Shown: positions 14,901-23,760, numbered from the stretch's first letter. The stretch is DNA of 36,076 bases from an uncultured Clostridia bacterium (GCA_937915925.1 CALGGM010000069.1:1-36076), one strand, 5' to 3'. Numbers and translations: made by a program. The notes: generated from the sequence alone by a model not told the origin.

Positions 14901-14929
14901 GTTTTACCACAATTTTCGAAAAAAGTCAA
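14901..14929 (-). promoter_or_regulatory. Promoter of the MATE gene with operator-like repeat
   Basis: The minus strand has TTGACT (14924-14929), a 17-base spacer and TAAAAC (14901-14906). The spacer contains the palindrome TTTTCGAAAA (14913-14922). The 12-base string at 14910-14921, CAATTTTCGAAA on the plus strand, recurs in exact inverted form at 14829-14840 just before the ribosome binding site. Confidence 0.65.
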
Positions 14930-14976
14930 GAAACGAATTTTTATATTTTGCGATGCGTCGATCGGATGTGACGCGT

Positions 14977-16194
14977 TCAGCGATCCTGTTCGGCGGCGGA
15001 AACCGTGCGCACGGCGTCCTTGAAGGCGGCGTAGCTTTCCTTATCGGCGGGCTCGCCGCTGTAGCGGGTCTTGCGGTAGATCTCGTGGATCGTTTCCGCG
15101 CCGTCGCCGGACACCTTTGCGGCGGTTTCGAGCTCGGTCGGCGTCATCGGCGCAAGGTTCGTCTTTGCGGGCGCGCGGGATTTGATCAGCCTTTCATAGC
15201 CGCGGCGGATCTTTTTCTCGTAGCCGGAAAGCTTCTCCTTCTCGCGCGTGACGCGTTCGGGCTTCAGCCGCTCGACCGTCATGCCGTCTTCGACCTCCAG
15301 CGGTCCGTCCTTTCGCTTGGTGATGCTCGTGATCAGCATCCAGATCAGCGCGATAAATCCGGCGACGCCGCCTGCGGGGATCAGGAAGGCGATGAAATAC
15401 GGACCCAGATCCAAGATCTTTGCGATATTGAGCGGCTTCCCTTCGGGCGATTCCCGATAGTTCTTTTCCTCCGGGGGCTCCGGTTCCGGCGTCGGCGTCG
15501 GTTCCGCGTACCTCGATGATTCCACGACCTGTTCGCGGGGCTCGTGCTCCCGCGGCTGCATGAGCAGCGGAACGGCGACAAGGATCGCTGCCGCCGCGAG
15601 CAGGAAGCCGAGAAAGAACTTCCGGTTCTGACGGATCATACCGGTCACGGAAACGTCGGCGTTGATCGCGATGACCGCCGTGCCGATGTCCTCCAAAAGG
15701 CGCGTCTGATTCATGTACAGGAAGTAGTTCAGCGTCACCAGCGCCGCCATCACGACCGACACGACGCAAAGCAGCTGCTTCGGATAGACCTTGCCGAGCG
15801 CGTAGATCAGCACGATCGGGATCAGCGCAATGAGCGTCGGGGTCGTAAAGATCAGCCGGTTCTTCTGCCGCGGCAGGATCAGCCCGCTTACAAGGATCGG
15901 GATGCAGCAGGCAAGATAGCACATCCAATAGTCGTTCGGGATCGTCAGCAGCGTCGCAACGGCGGCGACGGCAAGGGACAGCAGCGCCTTCCGAAGAGGC
16001 TTTTTGATGCGGTCGCAGAGGAAGCGGATCAGCTGCACGGGGATGATCGGACCGAGCACCCCGAGAAGCCAGATCAGCTCGTTTTCTTCCTTGAGGAACA
16101 GCCCCATCACAAGGGAGATGCACGGGGTGATCAGCGCGAGATGGAAGCATTCACAGAGGCGAATGCGCCGTTCGAGACCTTTCAGCTCCTTCAT
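14977..16194 (-). CDS. Membrane protein with DUF4129-like C-terminus
   Basis: This 405-residue protein has about six membrane helices in residues 15-215, a Pro/Glu-rich spacer (AEPTPTPEPEPPEEK) near residue 235, one further helix near residues 270-295 and a soluble tail. The tail pattern (YEKKIRRGYERLIKS, APMTPTELE, IHEIYRKTRYSGEP) resembles the DUF4129 region found after transglutaminase domains in MoxR-DUF58 clusters. I see no transglutaminase Cys-His-Asp core, so this looks like a version of the third gene without the enzyme. It overlaps the DUF58 gene by 4 bases. Confidence 0.65.
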   Translation of the reverse strand: MKELKGLERRIRLCECFHLALITPCISLVMGLFLKEENELIWLLGVLGPIIPVQLIRFLCDRIKKPLRKALLSLAVAAVATLLTIPNDYWMCYLACCIPILVSGLILPRQKNRLIFTTPTLIALIPIVLIYALGKVYPKQLLCVVSVVMAALVTLNYFLYMNQTRLLEDIGTAVIAINADVSVTGMIRQNRKFFLGFLLAAAAILVAVPLLMQPREHEPREQVVESSRYAEPTPTPEPEPPEEKNYRESPEGKPLNIAKILDLGPYFIAFLIPAGGVAGFIALIWMLITSITKRKDGPLEVEDGMTVERLKPERVTREKEKLSGYEKKIRRGYERLIKSRAPAKTNLAPMTPTELETAAKVSGDGAETIHEIYRKTRYSGEPADKESYAAFKDAVRTVSAAEQDR

Positions 16195-17300
16195 AGACGC
16201 GCCTCCTTTGCCGCCGTGCCCGAAATGTCAAGCTGCAGGCGGCTTTCCGTCTGGATGCTGCCGTCCTTTTTGACGGAAAGGTAATATCCGTCGCGGATCC
16301 CGGGCGTGTTGAGAAACGCGGCGTGCGCGCTTCCGGAGGAATCGGCGGAAAGCACCACGGGGAGCGCGCCTTTGAGCGATTCGATGGGGACGCCCGCAAG
16401 GAACTCGCAGAACGGTTCCGTCACGGGGATCGTCAGCTTGATGAGCGCAAGGGTCTCGTCCACCGTGATCTGATGCGAGGCGTCCGCGCCGACGGGGACG
16501 CGGATCGGTCTGCCGATGATGCAGTCGCGGCAGTTTGCCATCAGCGCGACGCTGACGCTGCGGCGCAGAAAGAACCGGCACAGCGAGGACGCAAGGCGGA
16601 TCAGCTCCTCCCTGTCGTCGACGTCGCCGTTCTCCATGTCGAGCAGAAAAACGAGCGCCTCGTCGGTGGTGTACTCAAACTGATTGACCTTCAGCTCGCC
16701 GGTCCTTGCGCTTGCCTTCCAGTTGATGATCTTCGGGCTGTCGTAGATCTCATAGGGACGGATCGAGCGCAGCGCAAAGGGATCCTCCAACGCCCTGCGT
16801 CGGGTCGTCACCGAGCCTAAAATGAGACGCGCGGGAAAGGAGAACCGCTGCACGGGGATCTTCGCGGGGTAGACCGTCAGACGTGACGCGGAAAACGGGA
16901 TCGGGCATTCCAGATGCAAGAAGTGGAACAGGTCCGTCGCGTTCGCCGTCACGACGTCGACGCAGTAAATGCCGCGGGACAGTCCGGCGATCTTGGCGCG
17001 GTTCGTCACGGCGTGTCGCCCCGCAAGCGCAAACCTGCGCTGCATGGTGATCGTCTTCTCCTTCGATTTGGAAACGGAGGCGAAGCTGCGGGAAAGCGTA
17101 TAGGAATACCCGAAGATCGGCAGAGGCAGAAGCTTGCGGTTTTCGCTGCGCTCCAAAAGCTCCGCGGTCTCGCCCTCGGTCACGGCGCGTTTCGAGAAGC
17201 GGAACGTTACGGAGATCTTTCGATTCCACCAGGCGGAATAGATCGCTCTTTGCAGGATCACCAAAAAGCCGAATCCGAGCAGGATCCAGAAGATCAGCAA
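16191..17300 (-). CDS. DUF58 domain protein
   Basis: This 369-residue protein has one N-terminal membrane segment (MLIFWILLGFGFLVILQRAIY). The DUF58 signature follows near residues 180-215, with EDPFALRSIRPYEIYDSPK and INWKASARTGELKVNQFE, and then a von Willebrand-A-like start (EALVFLLDMEN). DUF58 proteins accompany MoxR ATPases and are thought to assemble or activate membrane complexes. The gene begins 33 bases after moxR. Confidence 0.9.
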   Translation of the reverse strand: MLIFWILLGFGFLVILQRAIYSAWWNRKISVTFRFSKRAVTEGETAELLERSENRKLLPLPIFGYSYTLSRSFASVSKSKEKTITMQRRFALAGRHAVTNRAKIAGLSRGIYCVDVVTANATDLFHFLHLECPIPFSASRLTVYPAKIPVQRFSFPARLILGSVTTRRRALEDPFALRSIRPYEIYDSPKIINWKASARTGELKVNQFEYTTDEALVFLLDMENGDVDDREELIRLASSLCRFFLRRSVSVALMANCRDCIIGRPIRVPVGADASHQITVDETLALIKLTIPVTEPFCEFLAGVPIESLKGALPVVLSADSSGSAHAAFLNTPGIRDGYYLSVKKDGSIQTESRLQLDISGTAAKEARL

Positions 17301-17333
17301 GCGATCACCTCCTTTATGGACAGCGTTCCCGGT

Positions 17334-18287
17334 TCAGTTCTCGAACCGTTCGGTGGGGACGGGGATCTGATCCAGAAGGCCCTTAATCAGCTGTTCGCCG
17401 CTTCTGCGGTCCATGGCGCCGTATTCGCGCACGATGCGGTGGGACAGCACCGGCACGGCAAGCAGCTTCACGTCCTCGGGCGTGACATAGCCGCGCCCGT
17501 TCAGCATGGCATAGGCGCGGACCGCGTTCAGCATCGCAAGCGTGCCGCGCGGGCTGGAGCCGGAAACGGCGTTCTCCTCGTTGCGCGTGCCCGAAACGAG
17601 ATCGGCGATGTAGCCTAAGATCGAGGGATGGACAAAGACGGATTTACGAAGCGCCGAAAGCTCGCCGAGATCGTTCAGCGAGCAGACGGGCGAAAGCTCG
17701 GACAGCGGATCGTCGCGCATGAAGCGCTCCATGATGGCGATCTCCTCCGCGCGGTTGGGCAGCCCCATGGACAGCATCATAAAGAAGCGGTCCATCTGCG
17801 CCTCGGGCAGCGGGAACGTACCGGCGGTCTCGATCGGGTTCTGCGTGGCGATGACGAGAAACGGCGCGGGCAGCTTTCGCGTGACGCCGTCCATGGTCAC
17901 CTGACGTTCCTCCATGCATTCGAGCAGACTCGACTGCGTGCGCGGCGTGGCGCGGTTGATCTCGTCGGCAAGCAGAATGTTGCAGAACACGGGACCCGCG
18001 CGGAACACGAATTCGCCTTCCTTCTGGTTATAGTAATTCAGCCCCGTCACGTCGGAGGGCAGCAGGTCGGGCGTGAACTGAACGCGCCGGAATTCGCCTT
18101 CCACGGAGCGGGCGAGGGACTTTGCGAGCACGGTCTTTCCCGTGCCGGGCATGTCCTCGAGCAAAACGTGTCCGCCGCAGCACAGCGAGGTCAGCAGCAG
18201 GTCCACGACGCGGTCCTTGCCGACGATCACCTTGCCGATGTTGGCTTTGACGGATGAGAGAAGTTCAGCGGCATTCCGGAAATCCAT
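17334..18287 (-). CDS. MoxR-family AAA+ ATPase
   Basis: This 317-residue ATPase has Walker A MPGTGKTVLAKSLA, Walker B NILLADEINRATPRTQSSLLE, the MEERQVTMDG segment and sensor 1 in FLVIATQNPIE, all diagnostic of MoxR proteins. The start at 18287 is preceded by AAGGAGG; an upstream in-frame ATG at 18350 lies at the transcription start. It leads the operon moxR-DUF58-DUF4129-like. MoxR ATPases act as chaperones that insert cofactors or assemble complexes. Confidence 0.95.
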   Translation of the reverse strand: MDFRNAAELLSSVKANIGKVIVGKDRVVDLLLTSLCCGGHVLLEDMPGTGKTVLAKSLARSVEGEFRRVQFTPDLLPSDVTGLNYYNQKEGEFVFRAGPVFCNILLADEINRATPRTQSSLLECMEERQVTMDGVTRKLPAPFLVIATQNPIETAGTFPLPEAQMDRFFMMLSMGLPNRAEEIAIMERFMRDDPLSELSPVCSLNDLGELSALRKSVFVHPSILGYIADLVSGTRNEENAVSGSSPRGTLAMLNAVRAYAMLNGRGYVTPEDVKLLAVPVLSHRIVREYGAMDRRSGEQLIKGLLDQIPVPTERFEN

Positions 18288-18364
18288 GGTGTGTTCCTCC
18301 TTGGGGTGATGAAAAGATCGGATATCGCCCGACGAACCGGACAGTGACATACGCTTGATACAGT

Positions 18365-18393
18365 ATTATAACACAACCGCCGTGCATAATCAA
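18365..18393 (-). promoter_or_regulatory. Promoter of the MoxR operon
   Basis: The minus strand has TTGATT (18388-18393), a 17-base spacer and a perfect TATAAT (18365-18370), 77 bases before the moxR start. Confidence 0.8.
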
Positions 18394-18416
18394 GAGAGAC
18401 GGAGCGTCGCCGCGGC

Positions 18417-18454
18417 AATCAAAAACGCACGGCGATCGCAATTTCGCCGTGCGT
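18417..18454 (-). terminator. Terminator of the YknXYZ-like operon
   Basis: ACGCACGGCGA (18425-18435) and TCGCCGTGCGT (18444-18454) form a perfect 11-bp stem. On the minus strand it is followed by TTTTTGATT. It lies 12 bases past the stop of the permease gene. Confidence 0.9.
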
Positions 18455-18466
18455 GATCGGAAAGGT

Positions 18467-19720
18467 TTATTCGTGCCGGAGCGCTTCGATCGGGTCGAGG
18501 CGCGCCGCGCGGTAGGCGGGGATCGCGCCGAAGACCATGCCGATGATGAACGAGAACACCACGGTCGCGGCGACGATGTACCAGCTGATGAAGATCGGCA
18601 CGCCCGACATCTTCGAGATGCCGTACGCAAGCCCGACGCCGACCAGTACGCCTAAGATTCCACCGAGACAGGTCAGCACGCCAGCCTCGATCAGAAACTG
18701 CGCGGAGATGCGCCGCCGCCTCGCGCCGAGCGCTTTTTTAAGTCCGATCTCCGGCGTGCGCTCGGTGACCGACACGAGCATGATGTTCATAACGCCGATA
18801 CCGCCGACTAAAAGCGAAATGCCCGCGACAAGGATAAGCTGCCGGTTTGTGGCGCTTGAAAGCTCTTGCAGGTTTTTCGCCTGCTCCAAAAGGTCCTCGC
18901 TCTTATAGCGCACCTCGGGTTCGTCCTTTAGGATCGTTGCGTTCAAAAGCTCCTCGGCGCGCCGGCCCGCCGTGGTCATCGAATCGGTGTTCACGGCGCG
19001 CACCGCGAGCGAGCGCGGCTCGTCGTAGCGGAACAGCACCGGCCACGTCGAAAACGGGATCAGCACCTTGCCGCCGGTCGACGTGTTGTAGGTGAAGTAT
19101 TCCTCAAGCGTGCTCACCGTGGGGCGGAAGTCCGAGGCGCGGGTGAACTCGCCGATCACGACGTACGGCTCGCCGCAGACGTCGATCGTTTCGCCGACCG
19201 GGTTCGCGCCGGAGAACAGCGCCGCGGACACGGTCTCGTCGATCAGCGCGACCTTGCGGAAGCGGTCGAAATCGCGGTCGGTAAAGCATCGCCCTGCGCG
19301 CACGGTGTAGCCGAACACGGACAGGTATGTTTTGTCCACGCCGTAGATCGTGCCGTTCGACAGGCTCTTGCCGCCGCAGCGGATCTGTCCGTAGGCGTCG
19401 CGGCTTGCGTAGTACGACGCGGAGGCGACCTCCGGCACGGCGCGGATCTCTTCAAGCGTGCCGTCGTCGAGCGGCGCGATGTATTCCGGCACCGTCGACC
19501 ACGCGAATTCAAACGGGTAGTCGCCCTGATACAGGCGTACGGTCACCACGTTCGAGCCTGCGCCGACAAGGTTCTGCTTGATCTGCTCGTTCGTGCCCAT
19601 GATGGTCGAGGAGATCGCGATGATGCTGGCGATACCGATGATGATGCCGAGCATGGTAAGCGCGCTTCTCAGCTTGTGCGAACGAATGCCGTCAAATGCT
19701 TCGCGAATGTTTTCAAGCAC
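18467..19720 (-). CDS. MacB/YknZ-type ABC transporter permease
   Basis: This 417-residue protein starts MLENIREAFDGIRSHKLRSALTMLGIIIGI, the classic MacB/FtsX N-terminus with the first membrane helix. A large extracytoplasmic domain (residues 45-280, MacB-PCD type) follows. Three membrane helices come at the end, with the conserved block GIGVMNIMLVSVTERTPEIG and LKKALGARRRRI. MacB-type permeases do not import; they couple ATP use to extrusion or mechanical signalling across the membrane. It is the last gene of the riboswitch-led operon, 14 bases after adaptor B. Confidence 0.94.
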   Translation of the reverse strand: MLENIREAFDGIRSHKLRSALTMLGIIIGIASIIAISSTIMGTNEQIKQNLVGAGSNVVTVRLYQGDYPFEFAWSTVPEYIAPLDDGTLEEIRAVPEVASASYYASRDAYGQIRCGGKSLSNGTIYGVDKTYLSVFGYTVRAGRCFTDRDFDRFRKVALIDETVSAALFSGANPVGETIDVCGEPYVVIGEFTRASDFRPTVSTLEEYFTYNTSTGGKVLIPFSTWPVLFRYDEPRSLAVRAVNTDSMTTAGRRAEELLNATILKDEPEVRYKSEDLLEQAKNLQELSSATNRQLILVAGISLLVGGIGVMNIMLVSVTERTPEIGLKKALGARRRRISAQFLIEAGVLTCLGGILGVLVGVGLAYGISKMSGVPIFISWYIVAATVVFSFIIGMVFGAIPAYRAARLDPIEALRHE

Positions 19721-19734
19721 CGTCGATCCCTCCT

Positions 19735-21612
19735 TTACCAGCCGTAATAGACGCCGCTCTTCGCGTCCTCGACCGGACTGCCTTCCTTGCAGTTCTTGTC
19801 GTAGGGGAACGCGATGCGGTCCTCGGGCGTGATGGGCATGCCCAAAAGCTCCACGTACTCGTTCATGCGGCTTCCTGTGCGCACCGCGCGGCGTTCGAGC
19901 ACGCCGTCGTTTGCGACGAACAGGCAGGTCTCGCCGTCGATCTCGCGTAGGAACGCCTCGTGCAGATAGATCGTTCCCTGCTCATAGAGCGAGGAGAAGT
20001 CCGAAAACTCGATGTACTCGCCGACGCCCGGCGTGACGTCGCCGATCACGTCGAGCACCAGAAGATAGCCCGACGAGTTCGGATTGCCGCTGCCGGAATA
20101 GCTCGTGGAGATCGGCATCGTGCCGACCTTCGACACGCGCGCCGTGACCGTGCTCGCCGACATGTACGAGAAGCCCGAAAGCTCCGTGCCGACGGGGTAG
20201 TTCATAAGCTCATCCTCGCCGACGATCACGCTGATGTGCAGTCCCGTGCCGCCGCGGATCTCGATGAGCGTCTCGCCGTTTTGCACCTCGTCCGGCTGCG
20301 CTGCCGTCATTACGGTGCCGTTCACCTCGGAAAAGAGAATGCCGTCGAGCCCGCTGCGCTCCGCCTTTTCGATGTCGAGCAGCAGCTGGCGATAGCGAAG
20401 CTCATCCTCGCGGATGCCCTTTGCGATCTCGCGGGCGTACGCCTCGCGCTCGGCGCGCGACATGCCGCCTCCGCCGTGATACGGCGTGGGGGTCGCGGAC
20501 GGCAATGCGGACGCGGACGGATCCGCGCTCGGCGCTTCCGTAGGCACTGCCGTGGGCGTCGGGGTCGGCGTGGGAGTAGGCGTAGGCGTGGGCGTCGGCG
20601 TCGGGGTAGGCGTCGGCGTCGGCTCCGCGGTTTCCGTCGGCGTCGGGGTCACAACGACCGGCAGAACGTTCACGGTAAACGAGAACGCGCCGTCGGGCGT
20701 AAAGCGCATGGCGACGGTGAAGCGGCTCGCCGTAAGGCTCACGTACCAGTCGCGCCCGAGCTCTGACGCGGACGCAAGCTGCTCCTTCAAAAACGAATCG
20801 GACACTGCCGCACCGGAGCCGTACGCATAGACGAGCGGGTCAGACGCGCTGCCGTTTCCGCTTTTCGGATGGCTGAGATCCGCGGAACCGGAATCGTTCT
20901 CCACGGTGACGGCAAAGCGCAGCGCGCCGTCGGGAGCGGCGGAAAGGTCGATTGTCGCCTCCGGCAGAACGATGCGGGCATAGACCTTCGTTTCATGCTC
21001 CGCCGCAAGCGCCAGAAGCCCCTGCAAAAACGGATAGGTCACGGGGTCGTTCGCGCCGATCACGTACAGATACGGATCGGACGCCGTGCCGCTGCCGCCG
21101 GTCGGCGAATTCAGATCGGCAAGCACGCGCACGGAAAGGTCCATAGTCTTCGCGCGCCGCGCCGTTCCGCGCTTCGGTTTCGGCGTAGGCGAGGGCGTGG
21201 GGGTCAGAAGCGGACTTTCGTAGTCCTCCCGCGCGTATTTTTTGTACTCCGCGTACGCCGCGCGCAGCTTATTCTCGAGCTTCACAAGGTCGAGCTTGCT
21301 CTGTTCGTAGGAGAGCTGCGCCCGCGTCGCGTCGTAGCGCAGAAGCGGATCGCCAACGGTCACGACGTCGCCCGGGTGGACCAGCACCTCAAGCACGTCG
21401 CGGTCGAGGTCCTTTACGATCACCTGCGACGCGTCCGAGGTCACGATGCCGTACAGGTACGTCTGATTCGGCATGTAGGACATCATCCAGTTCATGGCGG
21501 GGTAGACCTCGCACGGCGGGACCTTGCGGAATTTCAGATACGCAAACACGCCGCCGCCCAAAAGCCCGACGCAGAGAACGAGGATCAGAAGGATCTTCAG
21601 AACACGCTTCAT
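19735..21612 (-). CDS. HlyD/MacA-type adaptor with large duplicated insert
   Basis: This 625-residue adaptor has a membrane anchor at residues 5-27. The first half of the lipoyl/barrel domain spans residues 50-95 (VLVHPGDVVTVGDPLLRYD) and the first coiled-coil arm residues 97-130. Residues 133-380 are a large insert. It contains two related domains (158-237 and 244-317, each with a GSGTASDPYLY or GNGSASDPLVY start and a PDGALRF or PDGAFSF end), then a Thr-Pro run (322-354). The second arm (385-418) and the second barrel half (ILFSEVNGTVMTAAQPDEV) follow. Usual MacA-type adaptors have about 350-450 residues. It overlaps the ATPase gene by 4 bases. Confidence 0.88.
   Translation of the reverse strand: MKRVLKILLILVLCVGLLGGGVFAYLKFRKVPPCEVYPAMNWMMSYMPNQTYLYGIVTSDASQVIVKDLDRDVLEVLVHPGDVVTVGDPLLRYDATRAQLSYEQSKLDLVKLENKLRAAYAEYKKYAREDYESPLLTPTPSPTPKPKRGTARRAKTMDLSVRVLADLNSPTGGSGTASDPYLYVIGANDPVTYPFLQGLLALAAEHETKVYARIVLPEATIDLSAAPDGALRFAVTVENDSGSADLSHPKSGNGSASDPLVYAYGSGAAVSDSFLKEQLASASELGRDWYVSLTASRFTVAMRFTPDGAFSFTVNVLPVVVTPTPTETAEPTPTPTPTPTPTPTPTPTPTPTPTAVPTEAPSADPSASALPSATPTPYHGGGGMSRAEREAYAREIAKGIREDELRYRQLLLDIEKAERSGLDGILFSEVNGTVMTAAQPDEVQNGETLIEIRGGTGLHISVIVGEDELMNYPVGTELSGFSYMSASTVTARVSKVGTMPISTSYSGSGNPNSSGYLLVLDVIGDVTPGVGEYIEFSDFSSLYEQGTIYLHEAFLREIDGETCLFVANDGVLERRAVRTGSRMNEYVELLGMPITPEDRIAFPYDKNCKEGSPVEDAKSGVYYGW
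20553..20655. repeat. GGCGTC-type hexanucleotide microsatellite (Thr-Pro run)
   Basis: Imperfect GGCGTC/GGCGTG/GGCGTA hexamers code for the alternating Thr-Pro run of adaptor B. Changes in copy number would keep the frame and only alter linker length. Confidence 0.75.
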
Positions 21613-22286
21613 TTGTCATCGCCTCCCGAAAGAACGCCGTCGTAGATGTGCATCATGTGCGACGCGCGCTTTGCCACCGCGAGCTCGTGCGTGATCATGA
21701 TGATCGACATGCCGCGCTCGTGCAGCCCGTCGAAGATGTCCATGATCTGCTGACCGGACTTCGAATCCAGCGCGCCGGTCGGCTCGTCGGCCAAAAGCAG
21801 CTTCGGATCGGTGCAGATCGCGCGGGCGATCGCGACGCGCTGACACTGTCCGCCGGAAAGCTGCGTGGGGTAAAATTCCATACGGTCCTTCAAACCGACC
21901 TCGGTCAGAGCTGCCTCCGCGCGCTCGCGCCGTTCGCGCTTCGGCACGTTTCCGTACATCAGCGGAAGCGCCACGTTTTCCCACGCGCGGCGGCGCTGCA
22001 GAAGATGGAAGGACTGGAACACGAAGCCGATCTTCTCGTTGCGGATGCGCGCCATCTGTGTGTCGGACGCGCGGCTGTTGTCCTCGTCCTCAAAGTAATA
22101 CTTGCCCTTGGTGGGCGTATCGAGATAGCCGAGGATGTTCATCAGCGTCGATTTGCCCGAGCCCGAGGGTCCCATGATCGCGTAATAGTCGCCCTCGCGC
22201 ATGGCGAAGTTGACGTCGTGCAGCACGGGGACCGGGTGGTCCGCCGTGCCGTATGTTTTTTCAATGTGTTCAAGCCGGATCAGCAT
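21609..22286 (-). CDS. MacB/YknY-type ABC ATPase
   Basis: This 225-residue ATPase starts at the ATG at 22286 with GGAGG 5 bases upstream, one base after the stop of adaptor A. Walker A is GPSGSGKST, the signature is LSGGQCQRVAIARAI and Walker B is LLADEPTGALDSKSG, as in the LolD/MacB family. The longer upstream frame is a shadow of adaptor A. It energises the MacB-type permease encoded two genes later. Confidence 0.95.
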   Translation of the reverse strand: MLIRLEHIEKTYGTADHPVPVLHDVNFAMREGDYYAIMGPSGSGKSTLMNILGYLDTPTKGKYYFEDEDNSRASDTQMARIRNEKIGFVFQSFHLLQRRRAWENVALPLMYGNVPKRERRERAEAALTEVGLKDRMEFYPTQLSGGQCQRVAIARAICTDPKLLLADEPTGALDSKSGQQIMDIFDGLHERGMSIIMITHELAVAKRASHMMHIYDGVLSGGDDK

Positions 22287-22287
22287 A

Positions 22288-23661
22288 TCAGCCTCCGTAT
22301 TCGATAACGTCCACGCCGTCGTCGATCGGCTCCGTTTCGGGAACGTCAAAGCCGCCGTCCGGCATGAATGCGCCGTCGTCCTGCATAAACGTGCCGTCCT
22401 CCGGCATAAACCCGTCGTCAAAGCCGCCGTCGGCGGGGTAGGCGAAGTCCTCGCCCTCGAAGCCGATGTTGTCCGAGGGATCGACGAACGCGGTCTCGGT
22501 CGCGAGCAGTCCTGCGCGGACCGTGTCATCCGGGAACGCGATGCGGTCCTTGAGGCTCAGACCCTTTACGATCTCATAGCTTTCGACGTCCTCATGGTAC
22601 GCGCCGACCTCGACGCGCCGCTTTTCGATGCGGTTGTCGGCGTTCGCCGCCCACACGTAGAACACGCCGTCCTCCTGCAGTAAAAACGCTTCCGGCAGCA
22701 GCAGCGCGTCGGTCACGGTTTCGTCGGCGTTCAGGTCGATCAGAACGTGCTGACCGATCAGCAGCCCGTCGACGCTTTCCGGCTCAACGTAGAACGCGTA
22801 CTTGCTTGCGCGCTCGCCCATGCCCGCGTCATAATAGTAGCTGCTTTGATCGTTCACGGTCGAATCCGTATCGACGCGATAGACCGTTCCGCGGTAGACG
22901 GTGTCGTCCACACGCGAGCGGATCAGCACCGGCATGCCGACGTAGAGCGTGTATACCGTCTGCTCGTTGACCGTACCCTTGACGCAGAAGTCCGTTCCCG
23001 CGATGATCGAAATGTACGCGTTGCTCGCCTGTCCGGAATAGCCGAACGGATCGCTCGCGTTCGAATCGTCGCGCACGGAGCGCACCGTGCCGGAGACGGG
23101 GGAGACGACCTCGCTCTGATCGATCAGCGTCTGCATCTCGGCGGCGCGCTTTTTCTTGTCGGACAGCTCGACCTCCGACTTGCGGATGTCCAGCTCGGTG
23201 GTCTGGATCTCCAGTTCGATCCCGTAGCGGTCCTTTTCCTTCGCCTTTTCGAGCCGCTTTTCAAGCGATTCAAGCTGCTCGCGGTACGTGCGAAGCCCAT
23301 TTTCGATGCCGGTGATGTCGATCATGATCTGCGCGTGCGACAGCTTCAGATCGTCCACGTCGTAGCGGAACAGCGGATCGCCCTCGTTCACCTTGCTGCC
23401 CACGGTCACGTAGCATTCCTTGATCTTCATGTCGGCGGACGGATTGATCTCGATGATCTCCTTCGCCTCCACGATGCCGTTGTACTGTGCACGAAGTCCC
23501 ACCGCGCCCATGCCGGTGACGTCGGCGACGGACTGCACGTACGCCGTGCCCTCCTCGCCGCCGGACTCTCGCTGATACAGCCAGTACGCGCCAAAGCCGA
23601 GCGCGGATACGACCAGCAGGATCACGATGATGCGGACCCATCCTCTGCGTTTCTTCTTCAT
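22288..23661 (-). CDS. HlyD/MacA-type adaptor (YknX-like), first gene of the operon
   Basis: This 457-residue protein begins KKKRRGWVRIIVILLVVSAL, a basic start plus membrane anchor. Barrel and lipoyl segments follow (GIVEAKEIIEINPSADMKI, VTVGSKVNEGDPLFRYD), then a coiled coil at residues 105-180 (LESLEKRLEKAKEKDRYGIE). The second half contains VVSPVSGTVRSVRDDS. The C-terminal 50 residues are Asp/Gly/Met-rich (PEDGTFMQDDGAFMPDGG), an unusual acidic tail. Expression should pass through the SAM-type riboswitch located 150-230 bases upstream. It would bridge the MacB-type permease to the outer surface. Confidence 0.92.
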   Translation of the reverse strand: MKKKRRGWVRIIVILLVVSALGFGAYWLYQRESGGEEGTAYVQSVADVTGMGAVGLRAQYNGIVEAKEIIEINPSADMKIKECYVTVGSKVNEGDPLFRYDVDDLKLSHAQIMIDITGIENGLRTYREQLESLEKRLEKAKEKDRYGIELEIQTTELDIRKSEVELSDKKKRAAEMQTLIDQSEVVSPVSGTVRSVRDDSNASDPFGYSGQASNAYISIIAGTDFCVKGTVNEQTVYTLYVGMPVLIRSRVDDTVYRGTVYRVDTDSTVNDQSSYYYDAGMGERASKYAFYVEPESVDGLLIGQHVLIDLNADETVTDALLLPEAFLLQEDGVFYVWAANADNRIEKRRVEVGAYHEDVESYEIVKGLSLKDRIAFPDDTVRAGLLATETAFVDPSDNIGFEGEDFAYPADGGFDDGFMPEDGTFMQDDGAFMPDGGFDVPETEPIDDGVDVIEYGG

Positions 23662-23696
23662 AGAACACCTCGATCGAATACTCTCTTAACAGTATA

Positions 23697-23711
23697 CCGT
23701 ACAGCGTACGG
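23697..23711. other. Small leader hairpin
   Basis: CCGTAC-AGC-GTACGG forms a 6-bp perfect stem between the riboswitch terminator and the adaptor A start. It has no U-tract. It may be a pause or processing site, or chance. Confidence 0.4.
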
Positions 23712-23760
23712 TTTCGTTGCGTTTTTCTCCGGCTTTCAAATAATATATTTCCGAACGCCC

